A DNA stretch of 64,000 bases from J051 sp040289295 (GTDB taxonomy: Bacteria > Armatimonadota > Fimbriimonadia > Fimbriimonadales > ATM1), in the NCBI GenBank assembly GCA_040289295.1, contig PSLA01000010.1, positions 14,499-78,498 on the forward strand, given 5' to 3'. This document shows, piece by piece, positions 16,889-25,637 of the stretch (within the stretch, counting starts at the first letter, position 1; each line of letters begins with the position of its first letter). A program made the position numbers and the translations under genes. The notes beneath the pieces are model-generated. The model saw only the letters and a list, made by a program, of their open reading frames with translations, did no database searches and was not told the DNA's origin.

Positions 16889-18180
16889 CCTAAATCTTCC
16901 TTTCCTACAGCTCGTTGCAGCCTTGCGTAGGCTTTATGAAAGTCATAGAGGGCGTTGACATACGCGGCGCGAGCGCGGGCGAGGGCAACGGTGGCATCGG
17001 AGACCTCCAGAGGCGTGCCGACGCCGCCTGAGTAACGCACTCGCGCCAATCGGTAGGCCTCGCGGGCGAACTCCACGCCCTTGGCGGCGGTTTCTACCGC
17101 CTCCCTCGCGGCAACAACGTCCAGCCAAGCTTGCCGAACCTCGAGCTCGACTGCCAGGATCGTTTGTTGGAGCGCGATGTGGGCTTGCTCTTCGTCCTGT
17201 TTCGATTGGTCAACGATCGAGCGGACTCGCCCGGCGTCGAAGATAGGGACGCTAAGCACCGCCGTCGCGGAGATGGTGTCTCGCTCGCTGCCGAAACCGC
17301 GGGCTTGTGGGTCCCGGCTCATCGTCGCTGTGATGTTCAGCTCGGGCAACAATTGCCGCTCCCTGGCTTGCCGGATACTTTTCTGGAGAGTGAGCGCGTG
17401 TTGAGCAGCTCGCACCTCGGGACGGGCCGCCTTCGCCGCCTCGATGAGCTCCTCCAGAGACGGCAGGTCTTTCGGAATGGCGTCAGGGGCAACGAGCTGG
17501 ACCGGCGCACCGGTGTCACGTGACAAGGCGTGGTTGAATGAAGCTTTTGCCAAAGCGAGACCATTTCTCGCTTGAATGCGCTCCTGCTCGGCGACCTTAA
17601 GCTCCGATTCGAAGCGCAACACATCGAACCTCGGAACGACGCCCGCCTCGAACCGAGCCTCGGCAACGCGCAGCGCTTCTTCTGCATTCGCTACGCGCTC
17701 TTCTGCGACGCCGACTAACTCTTGGGCTACGAACACATTGAAGAAAGCGACCTTTGCAGCAAGCGACACATCGTTCACAGCCGCGTGGAGCAGCGCTTCT
17801 GCCGCTTCTACCTGCGCGCCGGCTCCTCGGATTCCCAGACCGAAGATCCCACTCACGTCTACCGACTGGCGCAGGCTCAGCGACAGATTCGACCGATCGA
17901 TTGGTCGAACGACGATTGGTGGCTGCATCGGGTCAAACCGGACGGTAACGTCACTCGTGAAGCGGGTGTACGTGGCGTCAAGGGTTAGGCTCGGCAACGT
18001 TTGCGCGATCGCCTGACGCCGGACGCTCTTCGCGCGCTCTACGTCCGCCTCCGCTCGTTGGACGGCAAACGCGTTAGTCTGGGCGGTACGCACCGCGTCT
18101 TGTAACGTCATGCCTATTCGCACGGGCTCGGACTGCTGAAGGACAGCGAAGGCGAGGGGAAAAAATAGGAGTGGGGTCAT
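16885..18180 (-). CDS. TolC-like outer membrane efflux protein
   Basis: 431 residues with a cleavable signal peptide (MTPLLFFPLAFAVLQQ). Two internally similar halves each contain long amphipathic helices; the ARARYSGGV-like element appears as YRLARVRYSGGVGTPLEVSD near the C-terminus and VAEARFEAGVVPRFDV in the middle. That repeat is the hallmark of the TolC/OEP family, whose trimers form an outer membrane channel and periplasmic tunnel. It overlaps the tetR stop and the adaptor start (ATGA at both), placing it inside the efflux operon. Confidence 0.92.
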   Translation of the reverse strand: MTPLLFFPLAFAVLQQSEPVRIGMTLQDAVRTAQTNAFAVQRAEADVERAKSVRRQAIAQTLPSLTLDATYTRFTSDVTVRFDPMQPPIVVRPIDRSNLSLSLRQSVDVSGIFGLGIRGAGAQVEAAEALLHAAVNDVSLAAKVAFFNVFVAQELVGVAEERVANAEEALRVAEARFEAGVVPRFDVLRFESELKVAEQERIQARNGLALAKASFNHALSRDTGAPVQLVAPDAIPKDLPSLEELIEAAKAARPEVRAAQHALTLQKSIRQARERQLLPELNITATMSRDPQARGFGSERDTISATAVLSVPIFDAGRVRSIVDQSKQDEEQAHIALQQTILAVELEVRQAWLDVVAAREAVETAAKGVEFAREAYRLARVRYSGGVGTPLEVSDATVALARARAAYVNALYDFHKAYARLQRAVGKEDLG

Positions 18181-18821
18181 TGCTGTTTCGCTCTCCTAAC
18201 CTGGCTCTTGGAGTGCGTCTTCCGCTTTGGGGGACCCTCCGCAAGGCGAACGCCGTCGAGAACCGTACGCACGACCTCGCGCACCCCCCTCTCTGGCACG
18301 TTCCAGAGGCTGAACGACGCCGCGCAGTGCAACAGCAAGCGAGCCACGACGGTTGTGTCGTGTGGGCGCAGTTCGCCGAGCTTAACGAACTTCTCGAGCA
18401 ACGCCCCGAGGTGGTCCGAGCCGTGCCGGAGCACATCCTCCCAACGCGTGTTCACCGCGCCGTTCACCACCGCCTCCCCGATGAACACCCGCATCAGCGC
18501 CTCGTTTCGCTTGAAGACATTGTAGATGGCGAGAAGCGCACGCTCCAGCGCGCGATCGACCCGCTCCTTCGGCTCGGGCTCGGCGGCGCAACACAGCTCC
18601 GGCACGAATGCGTACCGTTCAATCGTTGCAAAGAGAATATCCTCTTTAGACTGGAAGTAGTGGTACAGCAGGCCTGGTGCGACCCCCGCGCGACGGGCTA
18701 TCTCCTTCACAGACGCGCCGTCGAAACCCTTTTCGCTGAACACGGCGAGAGCGCCAGCGAGAATCTCATCTCGTCGCTCCTCGACTCTCGTCCCGGCAAC
18801 CGTGATGTCTGTCTTTGGCAT
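18177..18821 (-). CDS. TetR/AcrR-family repressor of the efflux operon
   Basis: 214 residues from ATG 18821 (MPKTDITVAG). A TTG five codons upstream lies inside the operator palindrome and is less likely. The N-terminal helix-turn-helix is standard (AGALAVFSEKGFDGASVKEI, then ARRAGVAPGLLYHYFQSKED). The C-terminal ligand domain is helical with two adjacent Cys (PELCCAAE) and a basic tail. Its stop overlaps the TolC-like start, so it is the first gene of tetR-tolC-adaptor-RND. It probably represses this operon through the palindrome just upstream of its own start and is released by an efflux substrate; the ligand is unknown. Confidence 0.92.
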   Translation of the reverse strand: MPKTDITVAGTRVEERRDEILAGALAVFSEKGFDGASVKEIARRAGVAPGLLYHYFQSKEDILFATIERYAFVPELCCAAEPEPKERVDRALERALLAIYNVFKRNEALMRVFIGEAVVNGAVNTRWEDVLRHGSDHLGALLEKFVKLGELRPHDTTVVARLLLHCAASFSLWNVPERGVREVVRTVLDGVRLAEGPPKRKTHSKSQVRRAKQQ

Positions 18822-18822
18822 T

Positions 18823-18838
18823 GATTGAACGTTCAATC
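18823..18838. promoter_or_regulatory. Perfect 16-bp palindrome, likely TetR operator
   Basis: GATTGAACGTTCAATC is a perfect inverted repeat one base upstream of the tetR ATG. TGAACGTTCA-like cores are common AcrR/TetR sites. The position fits autorepression of the whole efflux operon; it may also touch the divergent ftsZ promoter, whose start codon is about 85 bases away. Confidence 0.7.
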
Positions 18839-18923
18839 TACCATTTGCTTGGAAGGCATGTCAAGGCGATCGACATAAGTGTCAGCATCAGCTCGTGACT
18901 TTCGCCCGTCTACACTGGTAGCA

Positions 18924-20048
18924 ATGTTCGAACTCCAGCAAAACGACGAGCACCGACCAGAGCACGGAAGCCTCTTCCCCGTCCGCGCAAAAATCAAGGT
19001 CATTGGCATAGGAGGAGGCGGCTGTAACGCCGTCAACCGCATGATCGCAGAGCGCGTTCAGGGCGTCGAGTTCATTGCGATGAACACAGACGCTCAGGCC
19101 CTAGCGCTGTCGAAGGCCGCGCGCCGAGTGCAGCTCGGCGAAACCGTGACGAAAGGGCTAGGCAGCGGTGGCGACCCGGATGTCGGACGCGCCGCCGCCG
19201 AGGAAAGCGTCGAAGCCATCCGAAGATGCGTCACCGATGCGGACATGGTGTTCATCGCCGCAGGGCTGGGAGGAGGCACCGGGACCGGCGCGGCGCCCGC
19301 AGTGGCGCGTGCTGCGCGCGAAGCAGGAGCCCTAACGGTGGCAGTGGTGACGAAGCCCTTCCTGTTCGAAGGCCCCCGCCGCAAGCGAGTTGCCGAGGAT
19401 GGCGCCGCTCGCATCACCGAGTTCGCTGACACCATCATCACCGTCCCCAACGACCGCCTGCTGGAAATCTTCGAGCGCCGCACAACCGTCCAACAAGCGT
19501 TCGCCGCAGCCGACGACGTCCTTCGGCAGGGCGTTCAGGGCATCAGCGACATCATCCTCCAACCGGGCATCATCAACGTAGACTTCGCCGATGTGCGAAC
19601 AGTCATGAAGGATGCGGGATCGGCCATGATGGGCCTCGGCCGAGCAAGCGGCCACGGGGCAGCTCGTGTCGCAGCCGAGAAGGCGGCAAATTCGCCGCTC
19701 CTCGAAAGAAACATCCAAGGTGCCAGACGCCTCCTCGTCAACATCGAGTCTGGCCCCTCACTCGCGCTCAACGACATTCACGAGGCGATGGAGTACCTCA
19801 TCCAGTTCACGGAGCCGGATGACGCGGACGTCATCGTCGGCCACGTGCTGCGGGAGGATTTAGGCGACGAGGTGATGATCACCCTGATGGCTGCATGCGT
19901 GGACAAGCTCACCGCACGGCCGGCCGCCCAGGCGGCCGTTGAGCAGGTGGAGCCGCTCGACGGCCCGCTGCCGACGCCCGAGGAGCAATCCAATTTGGCG
20001 CTCGACATCCCCACGTTCCTCCGAAGACAACGGAAGGGCGAAACGTAA
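18924..20048 (+). CDS. ftsZ: Cell division protein FtsZ
   Basis: 374 residues from ATG 18924; an upstream ATG at 18879 would add 15 weakly conserved residues. The tubulin-like GTPase core is complete: IKVIGIGGGGCNAVNRM, NTDAQAL, and the GTP-binding GGGTGTG at about residues 115-121; the T7-loop region reads NVDFADVRTVM. The C-terminal tail ends with DIPTFLRRQ, the conserved peptide that binds FtsA/SepF-type anchors. FtsZ polymerises into the division ring. Unusually, it stands alone next to an efflux operon, with no ftsA, ftsQ or mur genes nearby. Confidence 0.97.
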   Translation: MFELQQNDEHRPEHGSLFPVRAKIKVIGIGGGGCNAVNRMIAERVQGVEFIAMNTDAQALALSKAARRVQLGETVTKGLGSGGDPDVGRAAAEESVEAIRRCVTDADMVFIAAGLGGGTGTGAAPAVARAAREAGALTVAVVTKPFLFEGPRRKRVAEDGAARITEFADTIITVPNDRLLEIFERRTTVQQAFAAADDVLRQGVQGISDIILQPGIINVDFADVRTVMKDAGSAMMGLGRASGHGAARVAAEKAANSPLLERNIQGARRLLVNIESGPSLALNDIHEAMEYLIQFTEPDDADVIVGHVLREDLGDEVMITLMAACVDKLTARPAAQAAVEQVEPLDGPLPTPEEQSNLALDIPTFLRRQRKGET

Positions 20049-20147
20049 GGGCTTTCGTCATACCGCCGAGGGACTGGATGGGGCATCCGACCCCTTTTCA
20101 TGCAACTTGTGGGGTTAGCGCCACGTATCAACTCCCGCAGCACGCCC

Positions 20148-20672
20148 ATGGAAACGTACGAGTGGTATTACGTCGGCGAGCTCGGCCAGCTTGGGCCGCT
20201 GAGCATCGAGCAAGTCGAAGATTTGGTGGAGGGCGGCGTTATCACTTCCGAGACGTACGTTTGGCGCCCAGGCATGAGCGACTGGACTGAGGCTGGGCAT
20301 GTGCCTGCGATAGCGAGCCTGCTGCACTCGCCCACCAAGCCGCCGCCATTCGACCCGGGCAGACGAGCTTCGAAGCGGAAGAAGGCGAGAGAGGTGAGGG
20401 AGGGCCGAGGCACACTCGAGAGTCGCCAGGTTGCTCTGGAGTCCCGAGGTGACGTCCCAAGCCCGCGAAGCCGACTGGTCGCAGGCGTCCTGCAGTTGCT
20501 TCTCCCCGGAGTCGGAAGGATGTATCTCGGTTACGCCGCAATCGGCGTCCTGCAGTTGTTCTCAGTCGTTTGCACCTGCGGCATCATGTGGATTTGGTCG
20601 CTGATAGACGGCGTGGTCATCCTCGCCGGCGGAGTGGAGCATGACGGTTACGGACGCGTCCTGACGGATTGA
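20148..20672 (+). CDS. GYF_2 domain plus TM2-type membrane protein
   Basis: 174 residues from ATG 20148; an ATG at 20100 is an alternative. The first 55 residues form a GYF_2 domain (EWYYVGELGQLGPLSIEQVE, then VWRPGMSDW), a peptide-binding module common in bacterial membrane proteins. A charged linker of about 50 residues follows. The C-terminal 60 residues are a TM2 domain: two short hydrophobic helices joined by a tight turn (LLPGVGRMYLGYAAIGVLQL, then ICTCGIMWIWSLIDG-like). It is probably a small inner-membrane adaptor. The partner is unknown. Confidence 0.8.
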   Translation: METYEWYYVGELGQLGPLSIEQVEDLVEGGVITSETYVWRPGMSDWTEAGHVPAIASLLHSPTKPPPFDPGRRASKRKKAREVREGRGTLESRQVALESRGDVPSPRSRLVAGVLQLLLPGVGRMYLGYAAIGVLQLFSVVCTCGIMWIWSLIDGVVILAGGVEHDGYGRVLTD

Positions 20673-20713
20673 CGGCTTCCGTGGGGTAAATACACCTGAC
20701 AGGAGGGCGAATC

Positions 20714-21470
20714 TTGCGCAGTATCTCGTTTGGGATCCTTCTAACGTCTGGCTTATGCCTCGCCTCATGCGCGGGCGGAGGTAGCGGGAGCGGCACCGAC
20801 GGTACACGAGGAGAGAAGCCCATGACCTTTCAAGAGGACGTTGAGTTCCTGAGGAAGCACGTGGAGACCATCGTTCTCACGGACGGCTCGGGGCCTGCGG
20901 TTGCCGTTGTTCCCGCATACCAGTGCCGCGTCATGACGAGCTCCTTCGCGCTTGATCAGCCCGGCATCGGCTGGATCAACTACGACCTCGTGGCCTCCGG
21001 CGAGTAACAGCCGCATATTAACGTGTACGGCGGCGAGGACCGCCTCTGGCTCGGTCCAGAGGGAGGGCAGTTCGCGATCTTCTTCTGGATGGCGACCCAT
21101 TCACCCTGCAGGCGTGGCACTCCCCATACTCGAGAGCTACGATCCAGGGCGGGAACTGGTCACCGTCGTTACCTTCTCGATTCCACCTGGCGCGAGTGAC
21201 TACGTGAACTCGATGTGGGAGATACAACAAAACCCGTTCCGCGGCGACGTGGTTAACAGTTACAACGACGGCCCGCCGGAACCCGGCAAACCGCTGGGGC
21301 CGCTTTGCGAGCTTGAGAGATCCTCGCCAGCCGCCGCCCTCGAGCCTCAGCAATCGTTGACACACGTGCATCAGACGTTCCACTTTGCAGGCAGCAAAGA
21401 CGCGTTGCAGAGCATCGCGCGGGAGTCGCTCGGGGCTGAGCTTGACAAGGTCGCTGACGCCTTCAAGTAG
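20714..21470 (+). pseudogene. Decayed DUF6786-family lipoprotein gene
   Basis: Starts at TTG 20714 with a lipoprotein signal (hydrophobic helix then ASCAGG). The frame reads TFQEDVEFLRKHVETIVL and the start of the conserved family region, then hits TAA at 21005-21007. The same frame continues with QPHINVYGGEDRLWLGPEGG, clearly homologous sequence, until about 21090. The conserved C-terminus (DYVNSMWEIQQNPFRGDVV, then SLTHVHQTFHF) appears in another frame and ends at 21470. Roughly the middle third expected for the family is absent. A stop, at least one frameshift and an internal deletion together make this a pseudogene rather than a sequencing slip. Confidence 0.8.
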
Positions 21471-21627
21471 CCGAGACGCCTTTTTTGGGCTCGCGGGATG
21501 CTTGCCCTCCCTAACTCCAACACCAGGGAGCCTGAGCGGCACGCGGGGACGCCCTTCCTACGCAGGGCCAGCCTGACCGTAGCGTGCGCACCACCCGAAA
21601 CGGCGGGAAGCGGTAACCTGCCTGACG
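21471..21627. repeat. Short intergenic gap with a family B repeat
   Basis: A family B unit (CTCGCGGGATGCTTGCC then CTCCCT) lies at about 21490-21512, just after a run of T. No gene is visible. Confidence 0.6.
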
Positions 21628-23265
21628 ATGATCACCCTCTGTATCGCAGCAGCGCTTTCCCAGACGGCCGCAGTTGCCGACCAGGGCGCCTACCTAACCT
21701 ACCAAGCCGGTGTCGTTGTCGCTCGGGAGGGATTCCGAATCCTCGACACCGGGAAGAGTAGCGCACTCGTCACGAGGGGCGAAACGTCGCCGGAAAAGCC
21801 CGAAAACCTTCTGATGAAGGTTGAAGCGCAAACAAAGAACGGCTCGCTCACCTCCGCCGTGCTCAACTTTGGCGGAGGCAAGACGCTCGAGGTGGCAGTC
21901 GGGGACGGCGTTGTTACCATGTCGGATGGCACCGAGGTGAAGTTTAACAACCATCGGCCGCTCTATCTCGCCGAGAACCTGGTATGGCACACCCTGCGCC
22001 ACATCTTTCGGGACATTCCGGCGGACGCCGAGCAAGCTGAGCCCCAGATACTCGTGCCAACGCAACGCGTGGTGCTCACGATGTCGCTTTCCCATAAGCG
22101 CGTCCGCGATGACGGTCTCGTCGAGTGGAGCGCGACCATCGCGGGCGTTCAACAGACGTTTGTTGTTGACGGCCAGGGCAACGTGCTTCACATTTCCATA
22201 CCAAGCCAACGAGCGCAAGTCGTTCGGAAGGGGCATGAGAGCCTGATGAGTACCGGACCGGTTCCAGAACTGACTGAATTGAAGCCCAACGCCGCCAGAT
22301 ACACCGAGCGAGAGGTGGAGGTGATGACAGCGGCGAACGTGTACCTCAGGGGCACCCTAACCGTTCCCAACGCCCCCGGCCTGAAGCCCGCGGTGTTGCT
22401 CATCTCCGGGTCGGGCCCACAAGACCGAAACTGGAACACACCGCCAGTACTAAACGCCTCGCTCGCTACTCAGATCGCCGACCGGCTCGCCGCCGAGGGC
22501 TGCGTCGTCTTGCGCATGGACGACCGAGGAGTCGGCGGCTCTACCGGCAACCTGAGCACAGCCACACTCTCTGCGCTCGTCACCGACGCCGAGCGGCTGG
22601 CGGATTACCTTAAGGCGCTGCCAGAGGTTGACCCGTTCAAGGTGATCGTGCTCGGGCATAGTGAAGGCGGCGTGATTGCGCCGATGGTTGCCGCAGACGA
22701 TCCGACGATCGCCGGCGTGATCATCCTTGCTGGCACGAGCCGACCACTCGATCAGATCATCATCGAGCAGTTGAAGGCGCAGGAATCCGACACGCGTCTT
22801 CCCAAGCCTCTCCGCGAGGAAGCCACGCGTATGCTCCCCCTCATGATTGAGACGATCGCTCGAGCGAAGGCAGGGGAGCGTGGGATCGTGAACGGCATCA
22901 ACCTTTCTTGGCTGCGCGAACACATGAAGCATGATCCGAGGGAAACGATCGCCAAAGTGCGCTGCCCAATCCTTATCGTTCAGGGGGAGGACGACCTGAA
23001 GGTTCTGCCCAGAAACGCCACCGAGCTGCACGACTCCGCGCGTGCGGCGGGCAACGATGATGTTAGCGTCGAGTTGTTTCCAGGGCTAACACACCTCTTC
23101 ACACAGTCCCCTTTCACTAACGCTAACTACAATGCCGCGGAGGCGGAGCGCATCAGCCCTCTCGTGCTGGATACCCTTGCTTCCTGGCTCCGGGCGCGCT
23201 TCGTGCCGGACGCGCCCAGGCTCGCCGCCCCCTCTCTCTGGGAGAGGGTCGGGGTGAGGGACTAG
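21628..23265 (+). CDS. Secreted alpha/beta hydrolase
   Basis: 545 residues with an N-terminal signal peptide (MITLCIAAALSQTAAVA). Residues 20-210 form an unassigned beta-rich domain. The C-terminal 300 residues are an alpha/beta hydrolase: oxyanion region LLISGSGPQDRNWN, nucleophile elbow GHSEGG, acid Asp in QGEDDLKV and His in LTHLF, so the catalytic triad is complete. It resembles the esterase/dipeptidyl peptidase group with SGSGPQDR. The last 11 residues (SLWERVGVRD) are encoded by a family A repeat, and the stop codon lies in the repeat's ACTAG tail. trpA starts 5 bases after it. Confidence 0.85.
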   Translation: MITLCIAAALSQTAAVADQGAYLTYQAGVVVAREGFRILDTGKSSALVTRGETSPEKPENLLMKVEAQTKNGSLTSAVLNFGGGKTLEVAVGDGVVTMSDGTEVKFNNHRPLYLAENLVWHTLRHIFRDIPADAEQAEPQILVPTQRVVLTMSLSHKRVRDDGLVEWSATIAGVQQTFVVDGQGNVLHISIPSQRAQVVRKGHESLMSTGPVPELTELKPNAARYTEREVEVMTAANVYLRGTLTVPNAPGLKPAVLLISGSGPQDRNWNTPPVLNASLATQIADRLAAEGCVVLRMDDRGVGGSTGNLSTATLSALVTDAERLADYLKALPEVDPFKVIVLGHSEGGVIAPMVAADDPTIAGVIILAGTSRPLDQIIIEQLKAQESDTRLPKPLREEATRMLPLMIETIARAKAGERGIVNGINLSWLREHMKHDPRETIAKVRCPILIVQGEDDLKVLPRNATELHDSARAAGNDDVSVELFPGLTHLFTQSPFTNANYNAAEAERISPLVLDTLASWLRARFVPDAPRLAAPSLWERVGVRD

Positions 23266-23290
23266 TCTCATTGAAAAGCCCACTGACCCA
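23229..23290 (+). repeat. Family A repeat with extended tail, hydrolase/trpA junction
   Basis: Core 23229-23260, then a conserved tail (ACTAGTCTCATTGAAAAGCC, continuing CACTGACCCA). The tail recurs at 24153-24183 and partly at 26512-26530, showing that it belongs to the element rather than to trpA. Confidence 0.88.
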
Positions 23291-24074
23291 TCGATTCGAA
23301 ACTCTGAGGGCGCGGGGCGAACGGGCGCTTGTGTGCTTCGTCATAGCGGGCGACCCATCGCTCGACGCGCTGCCGGACATCCTCGAGACGCTCGCAGAGG
23401 CCGGGACCGACGTCATCGAGATTGGCATTCCATTCAGCGACCCGATAGCAGACGGCCCGACCATCCAGGCGAGCAGCCAGCGCGCGCTGGACAGAGGCGT
23501 GACCCCACAGGCAATCCTCGATGCGATTGCGCCAGTTTCGCGTAATCTGCCACCCCTAGTCCTCATGGGTTACACGAACACCGCAATGCGCCCAGGCTTC
23601 CACCGTTTCGCGCAAAGCGTGCGCGCTGCTGGCGTGAGCGGTGTCATCCTCAGCGACCTGATACCCGAAGAGGCGCACGAATGGACGCAGGCTGCGAGAG
23701 GCGAGGGGCTTGATAGCATCTTCCTTGTTGCGCCAACGAGCACACAAGAGCGAATCCGACTGGCGACGCAATCCTCAACCGGCTTCGTCTATTGCGTCTC
23801 GCGGACGGGCGTGACGGGCGCAGCGAGCGAGGTGCCGCCCGGCGTTGTCGATGTAGTCCGAACGGTAAATGCGACCAGCGACCTGCCGGTGTGCGTAGGC
23901 TTCGGGGTCTCCAAGATTGATCACGTGGCGATGGTATGCAAGGTCGCTGACGGCGCTGTTGTCGGCAGCGCCCTGGTTGAGCTGCTTGCGACGCGTTGGG
24001 AGGGCGGAAAGGGGGCGCCTGAGGTCGCTCGCTTCGTTTCCTCGCTCAAACTTGCAACGATACAGGGAGCGTGA
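23271..24074 (+). CDS. trpA: Tryptophan synthase alpha chain
   Basis: 267 residues. It converts indole-3-glycerol phosphate to indole and glyceraldehyde 3-phosphate in complex with TrpB. The catalytic acids are present in VIEIGIPFSDPIADGPTIQ (Glu50, Asp61), as are the family segments YCVSRTGVTGA and VGFGVSKIDH. The start is unusual: TTG 23271 and the first seven codons (MKSPLTH) lie within the tail of a family A repeat that is copied 24 bp to hundreds of bp away elsewhere. No other trp gene is in the window, so trpA is detached from trpB. Confidence 0.95.
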   Translation: MKSPLTHRFETLRARGERALVCFVIAGDPSLDALPDILETLAEAGTDVIEIGIPFSDPIADGPTIQASSQRALDRGVTPQAILDAIAPVSRNLPPLVLMGYTNTAMRPGFHRFAQSVRAAGVSGVILSDLIPEEAHEWTQAARGEGLDSIFLVAPTSTQERIRLATQSSTGFVYCVSRTGVTGAASEVPPGVVDVVRTVNATSDLPVCVGFGVSKIDHVAMVCKVADGAVVGSALVELLATRWEGGKGAPEVARFVSSLKLATIQGA

Positions 24075-24253
24075 GCGTCGCCCCCTCTCCCTCTGGGAGA
24101 GGACCGGGGTGAGGGCGCCCCCTCTCCCTCTGGGAGAGGGCCGGGGTGAGGGACTAGTCCCATTGAAAAGCCCACTGACCCACCGAAAACAACCGAACAC
24201 CAAAAACAACACCCCAAAAGAACTGCTCGCGAGGACGCTTGCCCTCCCTCGGA
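24075..24253 (+). repeat. Tandem family A repeats plus family B unit
   Basis: Two family A cores lie head-to-tail (24081-24115 and 24118-24152), the second with the extended tail to about 24183. They are followed by a stretch rich in A and C and a family B unit (CTCGCGAGGACGCTTGCC, CTCCCT) at about 24226-24249. No gene is present; the array separates the convergent trpA and GNAT genes. Confidence 0.88.
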
Positions 24254-24736
24254 TCACAACTCCAGCACGAATCCCCACTCCTCGTACGTGTCCGCGTCGC
24301 GAACCCAGCGGTCGCCGATCGATTGAGCTCCATAGCACAGATACATCCGATGCGCGATTTTCAACTTTTTGTCAGACCAGATAAGCATCCTCCGAAACCC
24401 TTTCTCGCGGGCCGCGGCAACGACATGCTCAAAGAGCCGCTTTCCCCAACCTTGACCGCGGGCTGCCATGAGCAGATAGAGCCTCATCAACTCGCACACC
24501 TCTTCTGAGCGAGGCAGATATCCCGCCGTCCCGATGACAACTTCACCGTCCGCTAAGACCCAAAAGTCGCCCCCAACTTGAAAGTAGTGTCGTTCGATAT
24601 CCGTTAGGTCTCGATTGTAATACCCAGGGTCCCAGGCGAAGTCGTACTCCTCCCAAACGGCCTGGACGACCGCTTGAATCTGAGCCTCATCTCCTCTTCG
24701 CGCGCGCCGGATCTGCAACGGGGACACGAGATTCAT
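24254..24736 (-). CDS. GNAT family N-acetyltransferase
   Basis: 160 residues. The acetyl-CoA pyrophosphate loop is visible as ARGQGWGKRLFEHVV, preceded by the beta-strand ELMRLYLL, and an MYLCYGA element near the C-terminus follows the usual pattern for motif B. The substrate is unknown. It ends right after a repeat array and is divergent from the RmlD-like gene, with 34 bases between starts. Confidence 0.88.
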   Translation of the reverse strand: MNLVSPLQIRRARRGDEAQIQAVVQAVWEEYDFAWDPGYYNRDLTDIERHYFQVGGDFWVLADGEVVIGTAGYLPRSEEVCELMRLYLLMAARGQGWGKRLFEHVVAAAREKGFRRMLIWSDKKLKIAHRMYLCYGAQSIGDRWVRDADTYEEWGFVLEL

Positions 24737-24770
24737 TCTACACGCGACCGCCGAAGGTAACCTTCGCGCG

Positions 24771-25637
24771 ATGCGCGCGCTGCTCGTTGGAGCAACCGGA
24801 TTGTTGGGCTCGGAGGTGCTTGCCGAGCTTCAATCACGGGGCTGCGAGGTGTTCGCGCCACCCAGTGACGAATTGGACATCACGGACGACCGGGTAGTCT
24901 CTGCCTTCTTCCTCGGAACGAGCGTGGATTGGATCGTAAACTGCGCCGCATACACCGCAGTTGACCAAGCCGAGGACGAGCCGGATCGCGTGCGCCTGCT
25001 GAACGCCTACGGCCCGATGCTCCTCGCACGCGTCACGACGTATCTCCCCGTGCGCCTGCTCCACATGAGCACCGACTTCGTTTTTGACGGCAAGAAGCGC
25101 GCGCCGTATCACGAGGACGACGAAACCAACCCGTTGTGCGTTTACGCGAGGACGAAACTGGAGGGAGAGACGCATGTGCTTGACGAGAACCCAGAGAACA
25201 TCGTCGTGCGAACGGCTTGGCTGTTCGGCAACAATGGAGGGTGCTTCCCGGCAACCATCCTTCGCCTGGCAGAGCAGGCCGACAAGGAGCTTCGCGTTGT
25301 CACCGACCAACACGGAAGCCCAACCTATGCGCCTGACCTCGCAGCCGCGATCGCAAACCTTATCGAAGCGAACGCTCCGGGGGGGGTGTACCACGCCGTG
25401 AATTCAGGCGAGGCGACATGGTACGACCTGGCGGTCGAGACGCTCACCGCTGCCCGAATCTCTTCACGAGTGGTTCCAATATCCTCTGAGGAGTGGCCAA
25501 CGAAAGCGCAGCGGCCCGCGTACTCCGTGCTGGCGACCGAGCGCTACCGCAGCCTTGGCTTCCCGCCTTTGCCCGATTGGAGGGACGCCGTCCGGCGGTT
25601 TGTAGAAGCTCGAACGAGCACCTACCCGTGTAACTAG
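24771..25637 (+). CDS. RmlD-like dTDP-4-dehydrorhamnose reductase / NAD-dependent sugar epimerase
   Basis: 288 residues. N-terminal Rossmann motif GATGLLGSE; the short-chain dehydrogenase YxxxK pair as YARTKLEGE (near residue 130); and RmlD-type signatures AAYTAVDQAEDEP, STDFVFDGKKRAPYHEDDETN and DQHGSPTYAPDLA. RmlD makes dTDP-L-rhamnose for surface polysaccharide. No rmlA/B/C genes are nearby, so the exact substrate is not certain. It overlaps the convergent cytidine deaminase gene by 4 bases. Confidence 0.86.
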   Translation: MRALLVGATGLLGSEVLAELQSRGCEVFAPPSDELDITDDRVVSAFFLGTSVDWIVNCAAYTAVDQAEDEPDRVRLLNAYGPMLLARVTTYLPVRLLHMSTDFVFDGKKRAPYHEDDETNPLCVYARTKLEGETHVLDENPENIVVRTAWLFGNNGGCFPATILRLAEQADKELRVVTDQHGSPTYAPDLAAAIANLIEANAPGGVYHAVNSGEATWYDLAVETLTAARISSRVVPISSEEWPTKAQRPAYSVLATERYRSLGFPPLPDWRDAVRRFVEARTSTYPCN

